A DNA stretch of 33,462 bases. Source: Candidatus Cloacimonadota bacterium. GTDB taxonomy: Bacteria; Cloacimonadota; Cloacimonadia; Cloacimonadales; TCS61. The translations under genes and the position numbers were made by a program. The stretch is from assembly GCA_021735645.1 (NCBI GenBank), contig JAIPGP010000039.1, positions 1 through 33,462 of the forward strand. The letters are read 5' to 3'. A model generated the notes under the pieces. It was given only the letters and a program-made list of their open reading frames with translations. It was not told the DNA's origin and ran no database searches. Below, in pieces: positions 9,004-19,000 of this stretch; position 1 is the first letter of the stretch, and each line of letters opens with the position of its first letter.

Positions 9004-9038
9004 GGAATCCAAGGATAAAAACGGAAAAGGAGTGCAAA

Positions 9039-9137
9039 ATGGGAAGAGGCGACCGCAAAACAAAACGTGGTAAGATTGTCAGAAAAAGCTATGGCAATTC
9101 CAGACCTAAGCAAAATAAATTAGACAAAAAGAAATAA
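9039..9137 (+). CDS. 30S ribosomal protein bTHX (Thx)
   Basis: This 32-codon gene encodes MGRGDRKTKRGKIVRKSYGN, then SRPKQNKLDKKK. The 'MGxGDxKTxRGKI.RxSYG..RP' pattern is that of bTHX (THX), the very small basic 30S protein first known from Thermus and common in Bacteroidota and their relatives. It binds in the head of the small subunit and stabilises 16S rRNA. AAGGAG at 9027-9032 is an ideal ribosome binding site for the ATG. The gene has its own putative promoter and a strong terminator, so it appears monocistronic. It is easily missed by gene callers because of its length. Confidence 0.9.
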   Translation: MGRGDRKTKRGKIVRKSYGNSRPKQNKLDKKK

Positions 9138-9172
9138 GTCAGGAGCCATAGCCGTGCTCTGATTGATAAGCT

Positions 9173-9203
9173 GCCTGCTGTCCAGTGACGGCAGGCTTTT
9201 TTT
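9173..9203 (+). terminator. Strong Rho-independent terminator after bTHX
   Basis: GCCTGCTGTC (9173-9182) pairs with GACGGCAGGC (9187-9196) over 10 bp with one T-G wobble, around a CAGT loop. Seven T residues follow. Confidence 0.92.
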
Positions 9204-9233
9204 GATATAATAAAACTGATATAAGAGCGAAAT

Positions 9234-10472
9234 GTGAAATTAAGCCTGTTTTTCCTGAAGAAATACTTCCGGTCACCACGTCAGGAATGGCGACGACCGG
9301 GTTCTCTGTTTATGGTGCTGGGTATCATTATCTCAGTAGCCACGCTCACAATTGCTTTCACCATATTTGATGGCTATGAACGCATGCTGAAAAAAACTAT
9401 TCTAAGCACTAATTCGCATGTTTATATTTTCAGTACCGGCAGAGATGATCTAACGTCAGCAGATTGCCAGCGGTTAAATGAATTCTTTGCTGCAAAGCCG
9501 GAAGTGAAGGCATCAGATGGCTTGATAATCAGTCAGGCAATGGCTACTGCAGGTAATACGAATACGAACAGCAAGGTGATAAGCTGCCAATTGCGAGGTT
9601 TGAACTGGCAGAAGCAGGAATTGCCGATCACCTACCGTGAATATGTGCAGAAAGGGAGCTGGCGGTTGGATGCAGAAAATGACGTGGTTGTTGGCAACCA
9701 GCTGGCGCAGCGTCTTGGTTTGGATACTGGTGACACTATTTATCTGGTAAGCCCTGCCCAGAACAGTTTAAGTCTTCTGGGACTACGTTCCCAGAGCCAT
9801 CCCTATAAAATAGAAGGATTATATCATAGTGGTATATATGAAAGTGACAGTCGGGTGGTATTTATGCAGCCGGGGCAAGCCTGGAAATTCAGTAACCAGC
9901 CTGGCAGGTATTCCCGCTATGAAGTAAAATTGAAACCTGAGCAAATAGACCGGGCAGATTACCTGGCATATATCTGGCAAAATGAACTGAATCTTGATTA
10001 TCAGATTTCCACCTGGCAGGACTTCAACAGCAGTCTTTTTAATCTGCTCAAATTGGAGAAGTGGGTATTATTTTTTATCTTAAGTTTTCTCATCGTGGTA
10101 GCATCATTTAATGTGGTATCATCTGTGAGCACTGAGATAATAGACCGCAGACGGGAAATAGGCATCTTGAAGACAATAGGTTTTTCCAATCGTAGCCTGA
10201 GACAGATATTATTGGGCAGAATTCTGGGCACAGGTGTGATTGCTATATTTACCGGAGAATTGCTGGGAATGCTGCTTGCCTGGTTTGCCAGCATTCAGGA
10301 TTTCTTTAAGTTAAAAGGAGATGTATATTTCCTTGATAAGATAAATGTCTATTTTTCCATTCCGGCAATGCTGCTGATACTGGCAGTGGCATTCATTATC
10401 ATCTATCTGGCAGCAGCACTGCCTCTGCGTAGATTGAACCGACTGGAAATCACTGAAATACTGCGAAGTTAA
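9234..10472 (+). CDS. LolC/LolE-type lipoprotein-releasing ABC permease
   Basis: This 412-residue inner-membrane protein has the MacB/FtsX-type layout. There is a cytoplasmic start (LSLFFLKKYFRSPRQ), a first membrane segment at about 22-46, a periplasmic domain to about 270, and three membrane segments near 272-300, 325-350 and 370-400. The FtsX signature is clear in 'IIDRRREIGILKTIGFSNRS'. Known family members extract lipoproteins from the inner membrane and hand them to the periplasmic carrier. Only one permease is present, so it may work as a homodimer. The GTG at 9234 is used; the overlapping ATG at 9232 is followed immediately by TGA. The ATPase gene follows after 12 bases. Confidence 0.88.
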   Translation: MKLSLFFLKKYFRSPRQEWRRPGSLFMVLGIIISVATLTIAFTIFDGYERMLKKTILSTNSHVYIFSTGRDDLTSADCQRLNEFFAAKPEVKASDGLIISQAMATAGNTNTNSKVISCQLRGLNWQKQELPITYREYVQKGSWRLDAENDVVVGNQLAQRLGLDTGDTIYLVSPAQNSLSLLGLRSQSHPYKIEGLYHSGIYESDSRVVFMQPGQAWKFSNQPGRYSRYEVKLKPEQIDRADYLAYIWQNELNLDYQISTWQDFNSSLFNLLKLEKWVLFFILSFLIVVASFNVVSSVSTEIIDRRREIGILKTIGFSNRSLRQILLGRILGTGVIAIFTGELLGMLLAWFASIQDFFKLKGDVYFLDKINVYFSIPAMLLILAVAFIIIYLAAALPLRRLNRLEITEILRS

Positions 10473-10484
10473 AAAGGAGTAGTA

Positions 10485-11156
10485 ATGGAGCTGGTAGCAG
10501 CAAAAGGAATCTGGAAGAGCTATCGCGAAACTGAAGGAAAACTGGAAATCTTAAAAGGGCTGGATATATATATTCAGCAGGGTGAGACAGTAGCTATCAC
10601 AGGAGAATCCGGCAGCGGTAAAAGCACGCTGCTTCATATTCTGGGTTTGCTTGATGAAGTAGATTGCGGAGAGATATTTTATAAAGGTGAATTGCTGGAT
10701 ACACGCAGTATTAAATCAGATGCATTCCGCAACAGCAAGCTGGGTTTTATCTTCCAATTTCATTATTTACTGGAAGATTTCACTGCTCTGGAAAATGTTG
10801 CACTACCTAATTTTTACCTGACTGGCAACCGCAAGGCTGCTGAGCAGAAAGCTGCCGAATTATTAGCCAGATTGAATCTCACTGGCAGAGGATCACATTA
10901 TCCTAACCAGCTAAGTGGCGGAGAACAACAGCGGGTGGCAGTAGCCCGGGCATTGATAAATGAACCTGATATTGTTTATGCAGATGAGCCAACCGGTAAT
11001 CTGGATCAAAGACACAGCACGGAGCTGGTGGATGTGCTGATAGAACTGAATGAAACCAGGGGTCAGACCTTTGTACTGGTTACGCATGACCAGCAGATAG
11101 CCGGCAGAATGCAGAAACATTATATCCTGGAGAACGGGGTTCTGAGAATCAGGTGA
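10485..11156 (+). CDS. lolD: LolD-type ABC transporter ATPase
   Basis: The 223-residue ATPase powers the upstream permease. It shows Walker A 'GESGSGKST' (residues 40-48), a Q-loop 'FIFQFHYLL', the signature 'LSGGEQQRVAVARAL' (from about residue 143), Walker B plus D-loop 'VYADEPTGNLD' and switch His in 'VLVTHD'. Length and motifs match the LolD/MacB ATPase family. AAAGGAG lies just before the ATG, and the gene sits between the permease and the TamB-like gene with gaps of 12 and 9 bases, so all three are probably cotranscribed. Confidence 0.92.
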   Translation: MELVAAKGIWKSYRETEGKLEILKGLDIYIQQGETVAITGESGSGKSTLLHILGLLDEVDCGEIFYKGELLDTRSIKSDAFRNSKLGFIFQFHYLLEDFTALENVALPNFYLTGNRKAAEQKAAELLARLNLTGRGSHYPNQLSGGEQQRVAVARALINEPDIVYADEPTGNLDQRHSTELVDVLIELNETRGQTFVLVTHDQQIAGRMQKHYILENGVLRIR

Positions 11157-11165
11157 TAAATAAAC

Positions 11166-14100
11166 ATGGCACTTCCCAATAAAAGACGCTGGTTATTGAT
11201 AATTATCGGATTAGTAGTACTGATCAATCTGGTCTATTTTGTCTTTATGCGTCTGAATATGAAAGACCGGCTGGTTCAGAAATATGTGGTAAGCTTTCTG
11301 GAAAACGCCAGTGGCGGTGATGTGAGTATTGGTGATGTAACATTTAGTGAGAAGTATTTACTGATAGAGGGTTTCAGGATAAATCTGCCGGAACGACAAC
11401 TTGAATTCAAAGCCGAGAGCATCCATATTGAATATGATCTGATGCAGTTATTATGGCGACGGGTAAAAAATCAGCCTTTTGCAGAAAGTATCTACGTTAA
11501 TAAACCATATATTAAGTTATTTATTGACCCCCGCAAGATGCACTCCAGCAAAGAAATAAGTAATAAACCACCACTGCCAATGCTGAGAAAGTATTTCCGC
11601 AAACTCAATATCTATGAAGGAGAAATCGAATTTGGGCTCGATGTGGATGTATATAAAATAGAAGAAAGAATATTTCACTTGAATGGTGAGATGCAAACCA
11701 GCAACGGAGTGAGTGCCCTGCTTTCAGGAAATACTGAAAATGGTGGAATTTTGCAGGCAAAAATTGATCTCAGCAGCGGCTGGTTCAATTCTCTTTCTGC
11801 TCAAGTACAGGATTACAGACCCAAAGAAATGTTCATAACCAAAATTGATACTTTGCAGGCACTTTATGATCTTAAATTTACCTATTTACCGGGTCTGATG
11901 ACTATTGATGCCGGAGTGAAGGATATATATCTGGAAGTGGCAGGCAGAAAGATATATGCAGACAGTCTTGATCTGGATGGTGACAGCCACTGCATAGAGT
12001 TCCGGATTGATGAACCAGTATTAGATGGCAATAAAGTAGAAGTATCAGGCAACCTGCTGAATACTTTCAGTTCCAGAATCGGAATAGATGCCAGATTTAA
12101 AGGCGACTCAATGAGTATATTGACTTATCTGCCAATTGTCAAAGGTACGGCAGATGTTCAGGGCACCATGCAGGGACGCTTCACTGATTTTCAGATCAAT
12201 GCCAGAGCAGAAAGTGACAGTCTGATAATAGCCGGACAGGCATTGCGCCAGGCAGAAGTAACTGCTGTGATAGGCAACCGGCAACTGGAATTTAATATTC
12301 AGCATCTGGAGTGGGAAAACAACCAGATCGACGCTTCGGGCTTTTTTGGTTATGACATGACATTCTACTCGCAGGCGAAAGTGGATTCATTTACTTATTC
12401 ATTTTCTGATATTGGTATAAAAGGTTCTCTGGTCACTGAATATGGCAATAAAACCCAGGCAAGCCCCTATCTGATTCTAAGTAATGCCACATTGCATACT
12501 CCCTGGACGGATATCGATAAGCTGGAGCTGAAAGCCGAATATAATTATCCTCAGATCAGTATTACCATGCACAGATTACACAATGACCTCTCACTGATGG
12601 GAAACTTCTATCTGCAGAATAACAGTTATGATGCCAAACTGGAAATGAGAAGATTTCAACTCGGTAAAACTCTTGATAATATCCTACTGCCCATCTGCAC
12701 AGGCAGCATATCCTGCTTCGGTACTCAAGATAAAATCTCATTAGACAGCAATCTTCGCTTCTATGACCAGCACTTTGGCAGTTTTGACGGGCGGATACAA
12801 GCCAGCGGAAGCCTGGACTTTCGCCAGCAGCAAAGCTTGCTGGAACTGCATACGACAAATGCCAAATATAATTATGAAAAGCTGCAAATAGACCTGAAAG
12901 CTGAGGGTAATCTGGACAGCATCGGGACAACTGAATTTAATCTTAATAATTTAATTCAGTTGGATGCCTCTTTTTTCTCTAAGCCTGAACCGGCTTTCAA
13001 ATTCTGCTTAAACGCTACTGAGCTTGATCCGAAAGATATTATGAGATACCTGGTCGAGCACAGCTCTCTGGATAACTATATTGGTAAGATAAAGCTTGAA
13101 CTGGAGGCAGACAGCCGGGCAGATGGAATATTCAAAGGCAGCATTCAAGCTAGAGAACTGCAGTTTGCCGGAACGGAGAAATTAGCACTCGATCTTAGTC
13201 TGCTAGGTGATAAGCAAAGAATCGATATTGCCTCGAGCAGAATCTTTTATCAGGATAAGAATCTGGGAAATGTGCAGGGAAATTTCTCACTTTATCCTAA
13301 AATGGAGGTTAATGTATGGGTTGATGTACCCAGCTTTGATCTAAAAAAACTATTTCCGCAAAAAGGAATAACTGGTACGGGTAATGCTTTCCTGGGCTAC
13401 AGCTTCACGCCGGCTGGAATTTGTTTTAATCTCCAGATGGAAGCTGAAAAATTGAATTATCAAGGTATATGGATAGATAAAGCAGAAGTGGATATCAGCC
13501 AGTTAGACAGTTTGCTGGTCATCAGAAAACTCCACTTCAAAGAAGGCAAAGCTAATTATCTGCAGGCTGAAGGTGAAATCGGCTTCAATATCATGAATTC
13601 CCGCTCCTATCAGGATACCAGCAGTTTACAACTGGAGTTCAGTGGTGATCTATTACGGGTACTGCAAAACAATCTCAGCTACGTGAAAGAAGGAAGAAGT
13701 CAAAGCTCTCTCAAGCTAAGCCTGGCAATGGGTGAAAACGGCTTTGATATTCACAGTATGCACTTTGATCTGAAAGGCAGAAAACTGTTGCTGAAAGACC
13801 AGCAGCAGCCCTTTAAAGATATTGATGTTCAAATGAGCATTGCTGAAAATGTCCTTAATATCCAGAATTTTGAGATCGGAATGGGATATGGAAAGCTGTT
13901 ATTAGAAAACAGCGTAGGATATAACGAGGAAGATATGTATCTGCACCAGTTAAATATCGGTCAAATATTGATATATACCTCCAGGGAAGGAGTGGAATTT
14001 CATGTTCCACGTTATACTGCCCCAAAATCTCTGGCACATCTGAAGATCAAAGGTAGAAACACCCACTACATGAGAATGTTTGTAGATGATGGAGAAGTGC

Positions 14101-15251
14101 TGCTGCGGGGAGATTTGATCCTGAGTGTGACTGATATCACCTATCCGCCGGATACGGCAAATCTTATGAACTGGGTAAATAGTTTCACCTCAGACATCCG
14201 GGAAAGCTGGAGTACAAAGAAAAAGAAAGAAGTAGTATTTGCGCAGGAGGATGAAGACCTGGAAGATTACACTGCTATTCCCATGAATTTTGACCTGCAT
14301 TTGCTTACTGATAACAATGTCCGCTATGTAACCTATCCCTTCAAAATAAATTTCAAGCCCGGTTCATATGTTTATCTTAGCTATAAAAATGATGAATTAT
14401 CTATTTATGACGCCAATTTCAGTGCTGAAGACGGCACAGTGGTACTGGTGGGAACTGAACTGCAAGTCGATAATATACTCGTGAACTATAATAATCTTGT
14501 GAATGAAGCCCGTCTCAATGCCGTGTTCAGCAGAAAAGTTGCCGATGGCACTCAAATCCAGCTGATTATCACCGATGAGGGTGAAGGTTCGTTTCCCAAT
14601 AATCTTACTATGGCTTTTAGCAGCGATAATGCTGATGACCGCACTGATACCGAAAAACTATTCCGGCTTCGCTATGGCAGAGGTCTGGATGATATCACCA
14701 GCACAGAAAGACAAAGCCTTTTCCAGGATGATCTTATCCAGACGGCTGGTGGTGAAATTGAAAACATGATCATCGATCCGGTGATTAACCAGTTTGAACT
14801 TTATGTGAGCAGACTGCTCAGAATAGATTATTTCCAGATGGAAACCAGCTTCATATATAACCTGCTTTCTTCAAACAGTGACCTTTATGGAAATGCCGAA
14901 GATCAGGATAAAAAGTATTCTGCGGATGCTCTGCTGGAAAATCTCTCCTTCAAAGCGGGTAAATATGTCCTCGATGACCTTTTCCTGAACTATAATGTTA
15001 CCTTCCAGAAAGTTTATGAAACTGACCTCACTACTGCCATGGGCGTTTATCACACGGTCTCTTTTAGATATGATATGCCTCTGGATATAAAATTTATTTA
15101 CGATTACCAGATTGATCCCTACGAAAAAGACAGTCATCAGTACAGATTCAGCCGAACTATTAAATTTAATAAAATGTCTGACCTCTACTTTAAAATATTC
15201 TACCCCTACTCCTGGAAACAAAAAATCAAAAATAACCACCAGAATTACTGA
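11166..15251 (+). CDS. AsmA/TamB-like inner-membrane-anchored protein (lipid or outer-membrane biogenesis)
   Basis: This 1361-residue protein has one N-terminal membrane anchor (residues 9-29), then a 'LVQKYVVSFLENASGGDVSI' segment typical of AsmA-like N-termini. A very long beta-rich repetitive body follows ('LSGNTENGGILQAKIDLSSG', 'VQGTMQGRFTDFQI'). The C-terminal region (about 1080-1290) has TamB-like features, including 'EDGTVVLVGTELQVDNI', 'FRLRYGRGLDDI' and 'QTAGGEIENMIIDPVINQFE'. Known TamB/AsmA-like proteins form a periplasm-spanning groove for phospholipid transport or support beta-barrel assembly. Linkage to LolCD suggests a shared envelope-building operon. Low sequence conservation in this family means the precise role is uncertain. 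Start is ATG at 11166 with AGGTGA upstream. Confidence 0.75.
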   Translation: MALPNKRRWLLIIIGLVVLINLVYFVFMRLNMKDRLVQKYVVSFLENASGGDVSIGDVTFSEKYLLIEGFRINLPERQLEFKAESIHIEYDLMQLLWRRVKNQPFAESIYVNKPYIKLFIDPRKMHSSKEISNKPPLPMLRKYFRKLNIYEGEIEFGLDVDVYKIEERIFHLNGEMQTSNGVSALLSGNTENGGILQAKIDLSSGWFNSLSAQVQDYRPKEMFITKIDTLQALYDLKFTYLPGLMTIDAGVKDIYLEVAGRKIYADSLDLDGDSHCIEFRIDEPVLDGNKVEVSGNLLNTFSSRIGIDARFKGDSMSILTYLPIVKGTADVQGTMQGRFTDFQINARAESDSLIIAGQALRQAEVTAVIGNRQLEFNIQHLEWENNQIDASGFFGYDMTFYSQAKVDSFTYSFSDIGIKGSLVTEYGNKTQASPYLILSNATLHTPWTDIDKLELKAEYNYPQISITMHRLHNDLSLMGNFYLQNNSYDAKLEMRRFQLGKTLDNILLPICTGSISCFGTQDKISLDSNLRFYDQHFGSFDGRIQASGSLDFRQQQSLLELHTTNAKYNYEKLQIDLKAEGNLDSIGTTEFNLNNLIQLDASFFSKPEPAFKFCLNATELDPKDIMRYLVEHSSLDNYIGKIKLELEADSRADGIFKGSIQARELQFAGTEKLALDLSLLGDKQRIDIASSRIFYQDKNLGNVQGNFSLYPKMEVNVWVDVPSFDLKKLFPQKGITGTGNAFLGYSFTPAGICFNLQMEAEKLNYQGIWIDKAEVDISQLDSLLVIRKLHFKEGKANYLQAEGEIGFNIMNSRSYQDTSSLQLEFSGDLLRVLQNNLSYVKEGRSQSSLKLSLAMGENGFDIHSMHFDLKGRKLLLKDQQQPFKDIDVQMSIAENVLNIQNFEIGMGYGKLLLENSVGYNEEDMYLHQLNIGQILIYTSREGVEFHVPRYTAPKSLAHLKIKGRNTHYMRMFVDDGEVLLRGDLILSVTDITYPPDTANLMNWVNSFTSDIRESWSTKKKKEVVFAQEDEDLEDYTAIPMNFDLHLLTDNNVRYVTYPFKINFKPGSYVYLSYKNDELSIYDANFSAEDGTVVLVGTELQVDNILVNYNNLVNEARLNAVFSRKVADGTQIQLIITDEGEGSFPNNLTMAFSSDNADDRTDTEKLFRLRYGRGLDDITSTERQSLFQDDLIQTAGGEIENMIIDPVINQFELYVSRLLRIDYFQMETSFIYNLLSSNSDLYGNAEDQDKKYSADALLENLSFKAGKYVLDDLFLNYNVTFQKVYETDLTTAMGVYHTVSFRYDMPLDIKFIYDYQIDPYEKDSHQYRFSRTIKFNKMSDLYFKIFYPYSWKQKIKNNHQNY

Positions 15252-15319
15252 TCAAACTACCCACAATTTTCCTCTCCCTCAAATACATGCTATCTGCTCC
15301 CCACTCATCAGGAAAATAT

Positions 15320-16009
15320 TTAGAAGGCGAATCCGAATTTGAGGATTTCAATATCGAAAAAGATATCGCAGTCATTGGACGCTTCTTCCAGGAAGAGGAT
15401 AGAAGTAACTCCGTTCTCGAGGATGCAATCTTCCCCAATAAAATATCTACCGGCGCTGAGGCTGAAACCCCAGTTAAACCCGCGATAAGAAAAAGACCTC
15501 CAGCCGATGCCTGCTCCTACACCCCATTTAAAAGTGTTGTCGAAACCATACACGTTACTGTCTGATTCCAGGTAGGCAAAGCGGGTGAGAGCACTCATAA
15601 AAAAGCCGTTAGAAGTGTTTCCGGTAAACATTCTGATTCTGGCATCAGCATAAAATAGCTTATCAGTGCCAGCGTGAGAATCATAATAATCATCTTCCCA
15701 ATAGTAAGTTTCAATATCATGACTATAATAGTACCAGGGAACGTAGATTTCCATCATGGGTTTACCGAAATAGGAGAAACCTCCACTGAGTGTAGCGAGA
15801 TTATCTTTGATAGTGAGCAGGCGGACAAAATTAAATTCCACGCCCCAGGTTTTATCTGCCAGGGGGTCATTTTTGTACTGATCGTATAAGCGGTTAACTT
15901 TTTCACCGGTATCTTTAGATATCTTCAGCAGGGAATCAATTTTTGTATCTTCTGCTAATGCCATACTAACAAGCAGCGAAAAGAGAATGAGAAAGATAAT
16001 TTTCTTCAT
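15320..16009 (-). CDS. Small secreted protein, probable outer-membrane beta-barrel
   Basis: The 229-residue protein has a signal peptide (MKKIIFLILFSLLVSMALAE), a short charged helix (about 22-50), and then alternating aromatic strands such as 'WGVEFNFVRLL', 'LFYADARIRMFTG', 'GFFMSALTRFAYLES' and 'WGFSLSAGRYFIG'. It ends in 'EILKFGFAF', with the terminal Phe and alternating hydrophobics of barrel C-termini recognised by BamA. I do not recognise a specific family. The ATG at 16009 has GGAGAAATC upstream. The gene lies downstream of the C25 gene on the same strand, separated by a terminator, and converges on the TamB-like gene. Confidence 0.7.
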   Translation of the reverse strand: MKKIIFLILFSLLVSMALAEDTKIDSLLKISKDTGEKVNRLYDQYKNDPLADKTWGVEFNFVRLLTIKDNLATLSGGFSYFGKPMMEIYVPWYYYSHDIETYYWEDDYYDSHAGTDKLFYADARIRMFTGNTSNGFFMSALTRFAYLESDSNVYGFDNTFKWGVGAGIGWRSFSYRGFNWGFSLSAGRYFIGEDCILENGVTSILFLEEASNDCDIFFDIEILKFGFAF

Positions 16010-16032
16010 GATTTCTCCAGTTGGGTAAAAGA

Positions 16033-16058
16033 AGGGAAGAATCGGGTGATTCTTCCCT
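16033..16058 (-). terminator. Terminator downstream of the C25 gene
   Basis: GGGAAGAATC (16034-16043) and GATTCTTCCC (16048-16057) form a perfect 10-bp stem with a 4-base loop, extended by one A-T pair. On the minus strand the stem is followed by TTCTTTT. It lies 12 bases beyond the C25 stop codon and before the barrel gene. Confidence 0.82.
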
Positions 16059-16069
16059 CTTTAGTTTAA

Positions 16070-19000
16070 TTATTTTCTGGAATTAAGTTTTCTACCCTGT
16101 TCAATAGGGAACTGGTCGATGATACCCACAAAGTATTGCAGAATGAGTGAACCGTCATAGGCTTCCACAGTACCATTTCCATCCACATCTGAGCGGGTGA
16201 TACGCCATTCTTCCCAGGGCAGGGGAGCAACGGCTCCGGGATCGATGCCCACAAAATATTGCAGAGCAATGGAGGCATCAAAAGCTTCCACTATGCCATT
16301 TGCATCTACATCGCCATACATGATACCGCCAGAGGCAGGATTTACAGGAGTGAAGAGAATTGCTGTTTCGTCTGCCAGGGTGTGGGCAGTTTCCGGATAC
16401 ATATTGGCGAAAGTGATTTGCAGACCCTGAGTTCTATCGGGGCTTTCTAATCCTACAGTGGCATAGTTTTCTGCCTGGTCATAATTATTAACCTGCTGAT
16501 AGATAAATATAATTTCACCATCCCCGGTAGCAGTGGGATAGAATTCCGGGTCTCGCAGAACCACCTGGAAATATTGACGGTGGTTAGTGTTATATTCCAG
16601 TCTCATATTTTTCCATTCGAGCATGAATCTATGATTTTCTTCATCATACCAGAAATAGACATAGCCTTCGGAGAGGTCTTCCCAGAAGGGGCATACAAAG
16701 CCGCCAAAACCATAGCCGGAGGGAAGTGCTTTATTACGGAAGAACAGGGTATTTGTATTGCCGAAGGCGAAATATCCATTCTGGCAGACTGTGATACGGT
16801 CAAAGGTTTCACCATAATATTGAAAGTCAAAAGGCAGGTCAAGCTGGTCTAACCAGCCGTCATCAGTTTCGTGCATATGCGGTTGATTAAGGTAGCTTCC
16901 TTCTCCACCCGAATATGGTGAGATATCGAGCCATTCATATACCGGAACTTCAAAATCACCGTTGTCCTGGCTTTCTATTGCCATATAGCCATAGCTGTCA
17001 AAGGTGGGGCTGGCTTCACTGATCTCGCCAATGGGAATGGTGAGTGGAATAACCTGAACCAGTTCAGCACCTTCATAAAGAGAAAGCTGCAGGTTGGCAA
17101 CTTGTCCGGTGATCACATCTGCGGGTAAGAGTTCAAATAGAGATGAGTTTTCACTGGAGTTTCCCGGGGAAATGGAATAATAGGTGGATTCGCTGCTGGA
17201 GACTACTGCGTTGTTATCCAGGCTGAATAACACTGCATTGATAGCTCCTGTAGCAGTTGAACCGCTGTTATATAATTCAATATGTAGAGGACAGACAGTA
17301 CCCTGTAGCAGGAAACCGCTACTGTTTTCAATATCATAACCGGCGAAAGCAACTTCCTGAGATTGAGTTTCCAGCTCTATCAGACTGTTCGAATTGCCTA
17401 AGCTGGAGCTGATATTGCAGAATATTTGACCATAGCGTCCATCAATCCATTGATTATCGGTGTTGATAGTAAAAGTTAATGCAGTTTCATCATCACCAGC
17501 CAGTAAATCCAGATTAGCGGAGCTGACAGGTAGAAAGAAAACACCATCATAATTTAATAATTCAATTGTGATGCCATAAGCACTTGAGCCGGCATAATTA
17601 TGCAGCATCAGTTCCAGTTCAAAGCTGTTTCCGGCGGCAGGAGTGATATTTGTGGAATATTCTGTGATACCCAGCACATCAGCGGCTAATACTTCAATAT
17701 CTTCAGTGGCAGGAATATAGCCGTATCGGGAAGCAGTGACAGTGTATTCACCGAGTGGCATTTCCACGGGGATATAAGCATTGCCATTATTGTTAGTAAT
17801 GTCAGTAGCCAGCAAGCCATCATCAGATGTGACAGCAATGCGGAATCCTTCTACTTGATCATCATCGCTGCTGATAGTTATTTCCAGATAATTTTGTCCG
17901 ATCGGAATTTCTGTGTCTAATTCTAATTCGCAGTTTTTGGGAACATCCGTCCAGATTTCTACAGTGGGGTCGCCTAGAAGGTTATATACATAGAAATAGA
18001 ACTGGTCAGAATCAAGAGCATCGCCCCAGCTGTGACAGAAGGGGAAGTTATTATACATTTCCATTTTGCCGCGCAGCATCATGGCAGAAGTGCCAAATAT
18101 CCCTTCCTGAGTGATGCCCTGATATATACCTAAGTCATTACAGTTATTAAAAGGTGTTTTAGTATCATGCTCGCTGGGTCCGATGAAAGCGATAGCCCCG
18201 CGGGGATTACTGGCAGAGCCGGAGACCAGCCATGTTTCACCAAAGCAGGTGGAGTAGTTGTTATCAGCAAAATCACCACCTCCGCAGACGATACTGGTAA
18301 CCATTGGCAGCATCCAGCCATTGGAGAGGGCATTTATATCGCTGATCTCGAACATGTGTCCCCCAGAAGCACCATTCCAGTAATATGTACTGCCAAAGCC
18401 GCGATAATTAAGAAAAGTATAGCCGGTATTGATCAAGTTGCGCAATTGAGTGTGACTGCTCTGATAAGGAGCAATAAAAGTATCTATCTGGGTATAAGTG
18501 TAATCGAGCAGTTTTTCCCCTGCACAAATCACGGTTTCACGTCCGGAGAAATATTCTGAACCCCAGTTGTCTTCAATCACGCTCATCATCAAACCCTTTG
18601 TGTACCAGTTTGTATTGGTCATATAGGGATTACTTTCATAGTTGATTATCTTGGCGATAGCGGTGGCTAATTGAGTAGTGTTCTGGATTGATATTCTGCC
18701 TATCAGAACATCGGGGAAATAATCAGTTCCTTCCAGCAGAGCATAATTATGGTCTGTAACATCCCAGGGATACATATATCCTTCACAGTAGAAGGCGGGC
18801 AGACTGTAACTGCCACTCACATCACCCACCAGCAGAACATGGTCAGGCGGATACTCCCAGTTATCATAGGCATTCTGGATATAATTCTGGATACTGCTGC
18901 TGCTGCTGCCGGTTTCTGTGGTAGTGGCAATAATGGTGTGGAATCCCATTTTTTGTTTCCATTCTGCCAGTGTTTCCAGATATGAAACAACCGAAGAGCG

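Noticed and set aside
12562-12930. 122-codon minus-strand frame within the TamB-like gene
   Set aside because: It is antisense to a long continuous coding frame, rich in Cys/Trp/Ser, and has no ribosome binding site.
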